From Modestobacter versicolor (GTDB taxonomy: Bacteria; Actinomycetota; Actinomycetes; Mycobacteriales; Geodermatophilaceae), in NCBI RefSeq assembly GCF_014195485.1, contig NZ_JACIBU010000001.1:2108001-2172000 (forward strand): a DNA stretch of 64,000 nucleotides, written 5' to 3'. This document shows, in pieces, positions 57,057 through 64,000 of this stretch. Under the pieces are notes generated by a model. The model worked only from the letters and a program-made list of their open reading frames with translations. It did not search any database and was not told the DNA's origin. Each line of letters opens with the position of its first letter. The first letter of the stretch is position 1. A program made the position numbers and the translations under genes.

Positions 57057-57991
57057 CGGGCTGCCTGCGCTTCCTGGGCGACCGGGTGCGCGGAGTACTC
57101 CACGCTGTCGGCGGTGAGGGTCATGAAGGCGTCCTCGAGCGAGGACCGGACGAGGCTGAGCTCGTGCAGGTGGAGCCCGGCGCCGCCGAGCAGGTCGCCG
57201 ATGCCGGCGCTGTCGAGCCCCTGCACCCGCAGCTCGCTGCCCTGCCGGTCGACGTCCAGACCGCGGCTGCGCAGCAGCGCCTCCACCTCGGCGGTGCGCG
57301 GGGCGCGGACCCGGACGTAGGAGGCCGCGTGGTCGGCGATGAACTGGGCCATCGAGCAGTCGGCGAGCATCCGGCCGCGGCCGACCACGATCAGGTGGTC
57401 CGCGGTCAGCGCCATCTCCGACATCAGGTGGCTGGAGACGAGCACCGTGCGGCCCTGCGAGGCCAGCTCGCGGGCCAGCGTGCGCACCCAGCGGATGCCC
57501 TCGGGGTCCAGCCCGTTGACCGGCTCGTCCAGGACGACGACCGGCGGGTCGCCGAGCAGCGCGACGGCGATGCCCAGCCGCTGCCCCATGCCCAGGGAGA
57601 ACCGGCCGACCCGCTGGTCGGCGACGTCGGTGAGCCCGACCAGGTCGAGCACCTCGTCGACCCGGCGGACCGGGATGCCGTTGCTGGCCGCCAGCCAGCG
57701 CAGGTGGTTGCGGGCACTGCGCCCCGGGTGCAGCGCCCGGGCCTCGAGCAGCGCGCCGACGGTGCGCAGCGGTGCCGCGGAGTCGGCGTAGCTGCGGCCG
57801 TTGATCGTGACCGTGCCGGCGGTGGGCCGGTCCAGGCCGACCATCATCCGCATCGTCGTCGACTTGCCGGCGCCGTTCGGGCCGAGGAAGCCGGTGACCC
57901 GGCCGGGCTCGACGGTGAAGCTCAGGCCGTCGACGGCGACCTTCGGGCCGTAGGTCTTGGTGAGCCCGCGGGCGACGATCATCGCGTCCAC
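57053..57991 (-). CDS. ABC transporter ATP-binding protein
   Basis: 312-residue ATPase: Walker A GPNGAGKSTTMR, signature FSLGMGQRLGIAVALL, Walker B VVVLDEPVNGLDP, H-loop SSHLMSEMA. It has a C-terminal extension as in drug and peptide exporters. GTG 57991 is preferred, ATG 57982 is the alternative. Divergent from an AraC-type gene, with three direct repeats between them. Confidence 0.92.
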   Translation of the reverse strand: MDAMIVARGLTKTYGPKVAVDGLSFTVEPGRVTGFLGPNGAGKSTTMRMMVGLDRPTAGTVTINGRSYADSAAPLRTVGALLEARALHPGRSARNHLRWLAASNGIPVRRVDEVLDLVGLTDVADQRVGRFSLGMGQRLGIAVALLGDPPVVVLDEPVNGLDPEGIRWVRTLARELASQGRTVLVSSHLMSEMALTADHLIVVGRGRMLADCSMAQFIADHAASYVRVRAPRTAEVEALLRSRGLDVDRQGSELRVQGLDSAGIGDLLGGAGLHLHELSLVRSSLEDAFMTLTADSVEYSAHPVAQEAQAAR

Positions 57992-58077
57992 CGGGCCTGC
58001 TGGGGAGGTGTGGTGTCCATGCCGAGGAGCCTGTCGACGACGGTTGCCCGGCACATCGGGGAGCGCCCTGAACCCGA

Positions 58078-58124
58078 CCCTGAGCGGTCTCTGGGGGCAT
58101 CCCCTCAGCGACCCCTGAGCGGTC
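58078..58124. repeat. Three 12-bp direct repeats upstream of the AraC gene
   Basis: CCCTGAGCGGTC (58078-58089), CCCTCAGCGACC (58102-58113) and CCCTGAGCGGTC (58113-58124). The first and third are identical, and the second differs in two or three places; starts are 24 and 11 bp apart. They lie between the divergent ABC operon and the AraC gene, as expected for AraC-type sites. Confidence 0.6.
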
Positions 58125-58181
58125 CCCGAGGGACGCACGGAACGGCCGTCGATGTCGGTGGGCCGTGGCACGATCGCGCAG

Positions 58182-58631
58182 GTGACCAGCAGACCCGTCG
58201 AGGAGCAGCGGCTGCGCGACCTCGTCCGGCTGCGCCGCGTCCGCGACCGGATCGACCGGGAGTACGCCCAGCCGCTGGACGTCGAGGCGCTGGCCCGCGG
58301 TGCGCACATGTCGGCCGGGCACCTGAGCCGGGAGTTCCGGGCGGCCTTCGGCGAGTCGCCGTACTCCTACCTGATGACCCGGCGGATCGAGCGGGCGATG
58401 GCGCTGCTGCGCCGGGGCGACCTCAGCGTCACCGAGGTCTGCTTCGCGGTCGGCTGCCAGTCGCTGGGCACCTTCAGCACCCGCTTCACCGAGCTGGTCG
58501 GGATGCCGCCGAGCGTCTACCGCCGCGAGCAGGGCCGGGCGACGGCGGGGATGCCCTCGTGCGTCGCGAAGCAGGTCACCCGACCGGTCAGGAATCGAGA
58601 AGCGCCGGCCCCCGCGCCGTCCCTAGCGTGA
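58182..58631 (+). CDS. AraC-family transcriptional regulator, single domain
   Basis: About 149 residues: only the double helix-turn-helix DNA-binding part, with QPLDVEALARGAHMSAGHLS, SPYSYLMTRRIERAMALLRR and SVTEVCFAVGCQSLGTFSTR; no sensor domain. GTG 58182 is 7 nt after CACGAT; ATG 58152 is an alternative start. Three 12-bp direct repeats upstream may be its binding sites. It precedes the VOC and UvrA-like genes. Confidence 0.88.
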   Translation: MTSRPVEEQRLRDLVRLRRVRDRIDREYAQPLDVEALARGAHMSAGHLSREFRAAFGESPYSYLMTRRIERAMALLRRGDLSVTEVCFAVGCQSLGTFSTRFTELVGMPPSVYRREQGRATAGMPSCVAKQVTRPVRNREAPAPAPSLA

Positions 58632-58637
58632 TCGCCA
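58624..58637 (+). promoter_or_regulatory. Leaderless-type -10 box of the VOC gene
   Basis: TAGCGT (58624-58629) spans the end of the AraC gene; 7 nt then ATG 58637. No Shine-Dalgarno. Confidence 0.5.
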
Positions 58638-59047
58638 TGGACATCACCATCCACTCCAGCTTCCTCCCGCACACCGACCCCGAGGCCTCCCTGGCGTTCT
58701 ACCGCGACACCCTCGGCTTCGAGGTCCGCCTCGACGTCGGCTACGAGGGGATGCGCTGGATCACCGTCGGCCCGCCCGCCCAGCCGGACACGGCCATCGT
58801 GCTGCACCCGCCGACCGCCAGCCCCGGCCTCACCGAGGAGGAGCAGCGCACCATCCTCGAGCTGATGGCCAAGGGCAGCTTCTTCGGCGTCAACCTGGCC
58901 ACCCGCGACCTCGACGCCACCTTCGGCAAGCTGCAGGCCGGCGACGCCGAGGTCGTCCAGGAGCCCACCGAGCAGCCCTACGGCGTCCGCGACTGCGCCT
59001 TCCGCGACCCGGCGGGCAACATGATCCGGCTGCAGGAGCTGCGCTGA
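58637..59047 (+). CDS. VOC-family (glyoxalase-fold) protein
   Basis: 136-residue vicinal-oxygen-chelate protein: the first half [20 protein letters not shown], the second [20 protein letters not shown]. Such proteins bind metals or small drugs; next to a UvrA-like ATPase it may give drug protection. ATG 58637 is 7 nt after TAGCGT and 5 nt after the AraC stop. Confidence 0.88.
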   Translation: MDITIHSSFLPHTDPEASLAFYRDTLGFEVRLDVGYEGMRWITVGPPAQPDTAIVLHPPTASPGLTEEEQRTILELMAKGSFFGVNLATRDLDATFGKLQAGDAEVVQEPTEQPYGVRDCAFRDPAGNMIRLQELR

Positions 59048-59114
59048 CCCGCTGACCCGTCGGTGACCACCCGGTGACCGGACCCACCACCCGCCCCCGG
59101 AGGACAGAGACCCG

Positions 59115-61508
59115 ATGAGCACGGCCACGCGGACCGACACCCCGGCAGCCGAGCGGCACGCCGCCGACAGCCACGACCTGATCCGCGTGCTCGGCGCGCG
59201 CGAGAACAACCTCAAGGACGTCAGCGTCGAGATCCCCAAGCGGCGGCTGACCGTGTTCACCGGGGTCTCCGGGTCGGGCAAGAGCTCGCTGGTCTTCGAC
59301 ACGATCGCCGCCGAGTCGCAGCGGATGATCAACGAGACCTACAGCGCGTTCGTGCAGGGCTTCATGCCGACGCTGGCCCGGCCCGACGTCGACCTGCTCG
59401 AGGGCCTGACGACGGCGATCCTGGTCGACCAGGAGCGGATGGGCGCCAACCCGCGGTCCACCGTGGGCACGGCCACCGACGCGAACGCGATGCTGCGCAT
59501 CCTGTTCAGCCGGCTCGGCACGCCGCACATCGGCCCGCCGACGGCGTTCTCCTTCAACGTCCCGACGCGCAAGGCGAGCGGGGTGATGAGCACCGAGAAG
59601 GCCGGCGGCCGGGTCGACAAGGCCGTGGTGCGCGACGTCGTCTACATGGGCGGCATGTGCCCGCGCTGCGAGGGCATGGGCGCGGTCTCCGACTTCGACC
59701 TCACCGCGCTGTACGACGAGGAGAAGTCGCTGGCCGAAGGGGCGCTGAGCGTCCCGGGCTACAGCATGGACGGCTGGTACGGCCGGATCTTCAGCGGCGC
59801 CGGCTTCGACATGGACAAGCCGATCAAGGCCTACAGCAAGAAGGAGCTGGACGACCTCCTCTACAAGGAACCGACGAAGATCAAGGTGGAGGGCATCAAC
59901 CTCACCTACGAGGGCGTCATCCCCAAGATCCAGAAGTCGATGCTCTCCAAGGACGTCGACGCGATGCAGCCGCACATCCGCGCCTTCGTGGAGCGGGTGA
60001 TCACCTTCCAGACCTGCCCGGAGTGCGCGGGCACCCGGCTCACCGCCGAGGCGCGGTCGTCGCGGATCGGGGGGCAGAACATCGCCGACCTCTGCGCCAT
60101 GCAGATCAGCGACCTCGCCGGCTGGGTCCGCACGATCGACGAGCCGTCGGTGGCCCCGCTGCTCACCGGGCTGCGGCACCTGCTCGACTCGTTCACCAGC
60201 ATCGGGCTGGGCTACCTCTCGCTCGACCGGCCGGCCGGCACGCTGTCCGGTGGCGAGGCCCAGCGCACGAAGATGATCCGGCACCTGGGGTCCTCGCTCA
60301 CCGACGTCACCTACGTCTTCGACGAGCCGACCATCGGCCTGCACCCGCACGACATCGAGCGGATGAACGACCTGCTCCTGCAGCTGCGGGACAAGGGCAA
60401 CACCGTGCTCGTCGTGGAGCACAAGCCGGAGACGATCGCCATCGCCGACCACGTGGTCGACCTCGGCCCCGGCGCGGGCACCGGCGGCGGCGAGGTCGTC
60501 TACCAGGGCACCGTCGAGGGCCTGCGGGCCAGCGGCACGCTCACCGGGCGCCACCTCGACCACCGGGTGTCGCTCAAGCCCTCGGTGCGCACCTCCACCG
60601 GCGCCTTCGAGGTGCGCGGCGCCGACACCCACAACCTGCGCTCCGTCGACGTCGACATCCCGCTCGGCGTGCTGGTCGTCCTCACCGGGGTGGCCGGGTC
60701 GGGGAAGAGCTCGCTGGTGCACGGCTCGGTCGCGTCCCGGGAGGGCGTGGTGGTGGTCGACCAGGGCGCGATCCGCGGCTCGCGGCGGAGCAACCCGGCG
60801 ACCTACACCGGTCTGCTGGACCCGATCCGCAAGGCGTTCGCCAAGGCCAACGGCGTGAAGCCGGCGCTGTTCAGCTCCAACTCCGAGGGCGCCTGCCCCA
60901 CCTGCAACGGCGCCGGCGTCATCTACACCGAGCTCGGCGTCATGGCCACCGTCGAGTCACCCTGCGAGGAGTGCGGCGGCAAGCGGTTCCAGGCCTCGGT
61001 GCTGGAGTACACGCTGGGCGGCCGCGACATCGCCGAGGTGCTCGCGATGCCGGTCACCGAGGCCGAGGACTTCTTCGGCAGCGGGGAGGCGAAGACGCCC
61101 GCCGCGCACGCCGTCCTGGCCCGGCTCGCCGACGTCGGCCTCGGCTACCTGGCCATCGGGCAGCCGCTCACCACGCTGTCCGGCGGCGAGCGGCAGCGGC
61201 TGAAGCTGGCCACCCGGATGGCGGACAAGGGCGGGGTCTACGTGCTCGACGAGCCGACCACCGGCCTGCACCTGGCCGACGTGGAGAACCTGCTCGGCCT
61301 GCTCGACCGGCTCGTCGAGTCCGGCAAGTCGGTCATCGTGATCGAGCACCACCAGGCCGTCATGGCGCACGCCGACTGGATCATCGACCTGGGCCCTGGT
61401 GCCGGCCACGACGGCGGCCGGATCGTCTTCGAGGGCACGCCGGCCGACCTCGTCGCCGCGCGCTCCACGCTGACCGGTCAGCACCTCGCGGACTACGTCG
61501 GCGCCTGA
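59115..61508 (+). CDS. UvrA-like excinuclease ATPase
   Basis: 797-residue UvrA paralogue, shorter than canonical UvrA (about 950 aa). Two ABC modules with Walker [16 protein letters not shown] and [13 protein letters not shown], signatures TLSGGEAQR and [10 protein letters not shown], and zinc-finger cysteines in [30 protein letters not shown] and CEECGGKRF. Proteins of this class (for example DrrC) protect DNA from intercalating antibiotics. The position after AraC and VOC genes is consistent with a drug-response cassette. Confidence 0.9.
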   Translation: MSTATRTDTPAAERHAADSHDLIRVLGARENNLKDVSVEIPKRRLTVFTGVSGSGKSSLVFDTIAAESQRMINETYSAFVQGFMPTLARPDVDLLEGLTTAILVDQERMGANPRSTVGTATDANAMLRILFSRLGTPHIGPPTAFSFNVPTRKASGVMSTEKAGGRVDKAVVRDVVYMGGMCPRCEGMGAVSDFDLTALYDEEKSLAEGALSVPGYSMDGWYGRIFSGAGFDMDKPIKAYSKKELDDLLYKEPTKIKVEGINLTYEGVIPKIQKSMLSKDVDAMQPHIRAFVERVITFQTCPECAGTRLTAEARSSRIGGQNIADLCAMQISDLAGWVRTIDEPSVAPLLTGLRHLLDSFTSIGLGYLSLDRPAGTLSGGEAQRTKMIRHLGSSLTDVTYVFDEPTIGLHPHDIERMNDLLLQLRDKGNTVLVVEHKPETIAIADHVVDLGPGAGTGGGEVVYQGTVEGLRASGTLTGRHLDHRVSLKPSVRTSTGAFEVRGADTHNLRSVDVDIPLGVLVVLTGVAGSGKSSLVHGSVASREGVVVVDQGAIRGSRRSNPATYTGLLDPIRKAFAKANGVKPALFSSNSEGACPTCNGAGVIYTELGVMATVESPCEECGGKRFQASVLEYTLGGRDIAEVLAMPVTEAEDFFGSGEAKTPAAHAVLARLADVGLGYLAIGQPLTTLSGGERQRLKLATRMADKGGVYVLDEPTTGLHLADVENLLGLLDRLVESGKSVIVIEHHQAVMAHADWIIDLGPGAGHDGGRIVFEGTPADLVAARSTLTGQHLADYVGA

Positions 61509-61517
61509 CCGCGCCCC

Positions 61518-61548
61518 GGGGACCCCGGCACCTGGTGCCGGGGTCCCC
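61518..61548. terminator. Perfect 15-bp stem hairpin after the UvrA-like gene
   Basis: GGGGACCCCGGCACC and its complement around a single centre base, 10 nt after the stop codon, before the convergent gene. Confidence 0.85.
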
Positions 61549-61566
61549 GTCCGCGGGGTCGCACGG

Positions 61567-63027
61567 TCAGCCGCGCGCGGCACCCAGCCCGAGCACGGCG
61601 GCCAGCCCGAGGGCGCTGCGCGGGGCGTAGGGCGTGCGCCAGAGACCGCCGTGGGCAGCCGCGTACGCCTCGTCCTGCCACGGGTGCGGGTGCGCCGGCC
61701 CGCCGCCGGTGTGCAGGTCGTGCACCAGCAGCGCGGCCATCAGCACGTTCGACGTCGCCGGCTCGAACACCTCGACGCCGAACCGGTGCGCGCCGGCGTA
61801 GGCCGCGGCCAGCGCGCGGTTCTTCACCACCGAGCGGGTGCGGGTGGGCGGCGCGACGTTCATCGAGACCGTCGTGCCGGCGGCCCGGGCGACCGCCGCC
61901 CGCCAGCGCTGCAGCCGCTTGGCCAGGGCGTAGTTCGGGCCCTGCTGCGGCACCAGGCTGTCGTTGATCCCCGGGTCGGAGCCGGGCACGTACGCCCGGC
62001 GCAGCAGCCGCCCGCCGGAGAGGGTGCGCAGCGGGCGGCCGAGCAGCTTGGCCGCGGCCGAGCGCTGGGCGTAGGCGGCCACCGAGAAGTCGACGGCCTC
62101 GCCCGGGACGACGAACACGTCGGTCGGGGTGGCCAGGAAGCCCAGCGCCAGCTCCGGGCGCGCCGCGGCGACCCGGAGGGTGAGCGCGTCGACCGCGACC
62201 GAGACCCGCACGTTGGTGGCGCCGTCGGCGTAGACGTAGTTGCCGAGGGTCAGGGCGCCCGGCAGCCCGGTCAGCCAGTCGGCGACCTCGGGCACCTCGG
62301 CGACCAGGTCTGCGCCCTCCTGCTCGTCGGCGGCCACCGGGACCAGCAGCGTGCCCGCGCCGCGGCGGGCGGTGTCGCGCACCCGCTGCCACAGCGCCGG
62401 CCGCGGCAGGTCGACGGCGGCGACCCGGGCGCCCCAGCGCAGCAGCGCGGTCAGCGGCCCCATCTCCGCGCCGGCACCGAGCACGGCGACCGTGCGGTCG
62501 GGCAGGGCCAGCCACTCGGGGTGGTCGGCGACGGTGCGCACCGCGTCGGCGCAGCTCGGCTCGACCACCCCGGCGTCGACCCAGGCGACCAGCCGGCGGT
62601 GCAGCGCGTCACCGCGCAGCCGCTGCCCCCGGTAGGGCACCGACAGCTCCCGCTCGGGTTCGGCCTCGCCGGCGAGCTCGACGGTGCGCAGCGCCCGGGC
62701 GGCGGGGCGGGTGCGGAGGACGTCCAGGGGCGCGTCGGCGTCCGGCCCGGCCACCCGCATGCGGGAGTGCAGCGAGTCCAGCCCGGCTCCGGCGACCTGC
62801 AGCGCCGCCTCGCGGGAGGCCAGGCCGGCCTCGACCGTGCGGCGCACGTGCGCCAGGTACCCGGTGCGCCAGTTGGTCTCCTGCTCGGCGGCGAGAGCGC
62901 CGGGCCGGTCGACCGGCCGCAGCGCATCGGCGACCACCGCCCGCCCGACCGCCGCGGTGCTGCGCCGCCCGTCCGGACCCGCCGGGAAGACGACGCCGCG
63001 CTGCTCGTTCTCGCCCTGGTCACTCAC
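61567..63027 (-). CDS. Rossmann-fold-like protein of unknown function, 486 aa
   Basis: Soluble protein with a dinucleotide-binding-like glycine loop (TVAVLGAGAEMGPLTALLRWGA, around residue 180) followed by an acidic VAAVDLPRP. Other conserved-looking runs are GNYVYADGATNVRVSVAVDA, VPGSDPGINDSLVPQQGPNY and EVFEPATSNVLMAALLVHDL. I do not recognise the family and can name no substrate. GTG 63027 has CAGGAT 7 nt upstream. It converges with the UvrA-like gene. Confidence 0.8.
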   Translation of the reverse strand: MSDQGENEQRGVVFPAGPDGRRSTAAVGRAVVADALRPVDRPGALAAEQETNWRTGYLAHVRRTVEAGLASREAALQVAGAGLDSLHSRMRVAGPDADAPLDVLRTRPAARALRTVELAGEAEPERELSVPYRGQRLRGDALHRRLVAWVDAGVVEPSCADAVRTVADHPEWLALPDRTVAVLGAGAEMGPLTALLRWGARVAAVDLPRPALWQRVRDTARRGAGTLLVPVAADEQEGADLVAEVPEVADWLTGLPGALTLGNYVYADGATNVRVSVAVDALTLRVAAARPELALGFLATPTDVFVVPGEAVDFSVAAYAQRSAAAKLLGRPLRTLSGGRLLRRAYVPGSDPGINDSLVPQQGPNYALAKRLQRWRAAVARAAGTTVSMNVAPPTRTRSVVKNRALAAAYAGAHRFGVEVFEPATSNVLMAALLVHDLHTGGGPAHPHPWQDEAYAAAHGGLWRTPYAPRSALGLAAVLGLGAARG

Positions 63028-63058
63028 CCGGTCGATCCTGCCCGACCGGGGTGGCGCA

Positions 63059-63090
63059 GGCGGCTGAGGTCCCCCGCACCCTCAGCCGCC
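63059..63090 (-). terminator. Hairpin after the 54-aa gene
   Basis: GGCGGCTGAGG pairs with CCTCAGCCGCC around a 10-nt loop, 11 bp beyond the stop codon of the small gene on the minus strand. Confidence 0.7.
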
Positions 63091-63101
63091 GGAACGGTCG
63101 G

Positions 63102-63266
63102 TTACTCGCTGCCGAGCTTGCCGTCGGCCAGGTCGCGGCCCTTGTCGATCTGGGCGTCGTGGTCGCCGCCGGTCTTCTTGTCGGCCAGCTGCTCGCCCTT
63201 GTCGAGCACCTTGTCGCTGGTCTGCTCGTTGCCCATGGCGTCCTTGGCCTTGTCCATCAGTCCCAC
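63102..63266 (-). CDS. Small acidic/basic protein, 54 aa (Rv0909-type antitoxin-like)
   Basis: 54 residues: MGLMDKAKDAMGNEQTSDKV...GDHDAQIDKGRDLADGKLG. It resembles the small Lys/Asp-rich proteins annotated as antitoxins or CsbD-like stress proteins in actinobacteria; no toxin gene is adjacent. GTG 63266 has GAGGGGG at 6-nt spacing. Confidence 0.7.
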   Translation of the reverse strand: MGLMDKAKDAMGNEQTSDKVLDKGEQLADKKTGGDHDAQIDKGRDLADGKLGSE

Positions 63267-63346
63267 GTCGTTCCCCCTCGGTACGGCCGCTCCGGGCTGG
63301 CGCGGCACCTCCCCCTCCCTGCCCAGGACGCGCCGCACCGAACCGG

Positions 63347-64000
63347 TCAGTCTCGGATGACCGGTCCCGGCAGCTCGACCGGCGCCCCGGCCTCGAGCCA
63401 GCGCAGCAGCGTGCGGGCGGCGAACCCGGTGCCGCCCTTGACCAGGTCGGCGTCGTCGCTGCCGGCCCGGGCGGGGCCGGCGATGTCCAGGTGCGCCCAC
63501 GGCAGGCCGCCGGTGAACGGCTGCAGGAACAGCGCGGCGGTGGTCGACCCGGGGTTGCCCGGCGCGTTGTTGGCGTCGGCGACGGGCGAGTCGAGCTGGG
63601 CGCGCAGGTGCCCGACGTGCGCGTCGGTCAGCGGCATCCGCCAGAACGGCTCGCCGGCGTGCCCGGCGGCGGTGAGCAGCGCGTCGGCCAGCCCGTCGGC
63701 GCTGGCGTACAGGCCCGCGGTGCGCGCCCCGAGCGCGGTCTTCATCGCACCGGTGAGGGTGGCGACGTCGACCAGCGCGGTGGCCCCCAGCTCGCGGCGG
63801 GCGTGGGCGAGGCCGTCGGCCAGCACCAGCCGGCCCTCGGCGTCGGTGTTGCGCACCTCGGTGGTGCGCCCGCCGACGTGCCGGACGACGTCGCCGGGCC
63901 GGTAGCTCGTGCCGGAGGGCGAGTTCTCCGCGGCCGCGACGAGGGCGGTCACCGCGACCGGCAGCTGCAGCCGCGCGGCGGCGTCCACGGCGGCGAGCAC
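63347..64000 (-). CDS. Leucyl aminopeptidase, M17 family (C-terminal part)
   Basis: 217 residues visible, running off the right end of the window (the 5' part lies beyond 64000). The M17 catalytic core is clear: ENSPSGTSYRPGDVV, NTDAEGRLVLADGLAHA with the metal/active-site Asp, Glu and Arg, LVDVATLTGAMKTALG, and the end WAHLDIAGPA. It removes N-terminal residues from peptides in the cytosol. The start lies outside the window. Confidence 0.9.
   Translation of the reverse strand: MLAAVDAAARLQLPVAVTALVAAAENSPSGTSYRPGDVVRHVGGRTTEVRNTDAEGRLVLADGLAHARRELGATALVDVATLTGAMKTALGARTAGLYASADGLADALLTAAGHAGEPFWRMPLTDAHVGHLRAQLDSPVADANNAPGNPGSTTAALFLQPFTGGLPWAHLDIAGPARAGSDDADLVKGGTGFAARTLLRWLEAGAPVELPGPVIRD

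Noticed and set aside
1-64000. Search by eye for rRNA, tRNA, integrase, transposase, CRISPR and phage genes
   Set aside because: None seen. Small tRNAs are hard to exclude by eye; a tRNAscan run would settle it.

Overview
The window is chromosomal DNA from a very high-G+C actinobacterium. GTG starts are common, genes are densely packed with many 4-base ATGA/GTGA stop-start overlaps, and the sigE-rseA-htrA-tatB order next to an O-methyltransferase matches the mycobacterial sigE locus. The style (leaderless starts, GT2-GtrA, DUF350 and TadA/TadB proteins) suggests a Geodermatophilaceae-like soil or stone actinomycete. That placement is inference. I see no rRNA, tRNA, CRISPR array, transposase, integrase or phage gene; this reads as ordinary chromosome rather than a mobile island.

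Layout. 1-3.4 kb: end of a Tad-type secretion locus (TadB partial, TadA) plus two lipoproteins, two of these genes sharing a duplicated leader. 3.5-9.3 kb: a glutamate-synthase-like FMN protein, an MmpL exporter and a divergent two-component system. 9.4-13.2 kb: small proteins, a Clp-N/HTH putative regulator with two operators, and a Tat-exported phosphodiester glycosidase coupled to a GT2-GtrA fusion. 13.2-21.8 kb: metabolic genes (TPP enzyme, AlkD-like repair protein, quinone reductase, acyl-CoA dehydrogenase, CoA-ester lyase, EamA, PhzF). 21.8-29.5 kb: MgtE-like/DUF1003 pair, HxlR/MFS pair, TetR/MFS pair, AzlCD. 29.7-35.2 kb: mrp, tatB, htrA, rseA, sigE, O-methyltransferase, a cell-envelope stress locus. 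35.2-38.6 kb: cupin, 2H phosphoesterase, divergent glgC/glgA. 38.6-43.3 kb: diguanylate cyclase, zinc alcohol dehydrogenase, a four-gene operon of a Nudix hydrolase and a three-piece cobalt-type nitrile hydratase, DUF350. 43.5-51.9 kb: spore-photoproduct-lyase-family radical SAM protein, PAS-GAF-SpoIIE phosphatase, LLM oxidoreductase, App1 phosphatase, ABC exporter, CrtI-like oxidoreductase. 52.0-64 kb: GH3 glycosidase with TetR, CPBP protease, DinB, ABC exporter, AraC-VOC-UvrA-like cluster, a Rossmann-type unknown, a 54-residue protein and a partial M17 aminopeptidase.

Non-coding structure carries the most unusual signals. (1) A ~60-bp nested palindrome occurs four times (15456, 30873, 31434, 56123), always at gene 3' ends, with compensatory stem changes; in one copy it is read through and encodes the end of the AlkD-like protein. 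(2) Many genes begin 6-8 nt after a TANNNT-like -10 box with no Shine-Dalgarno, implying frequent leaderless transcription; one divergent pair has overlapping -10 boxes. (3) Clear operator-like inverted repeats precede the Clp-N, TetR/MFS and GH3/TetR genes. No stretch of more than 300 bases lacks a gene.
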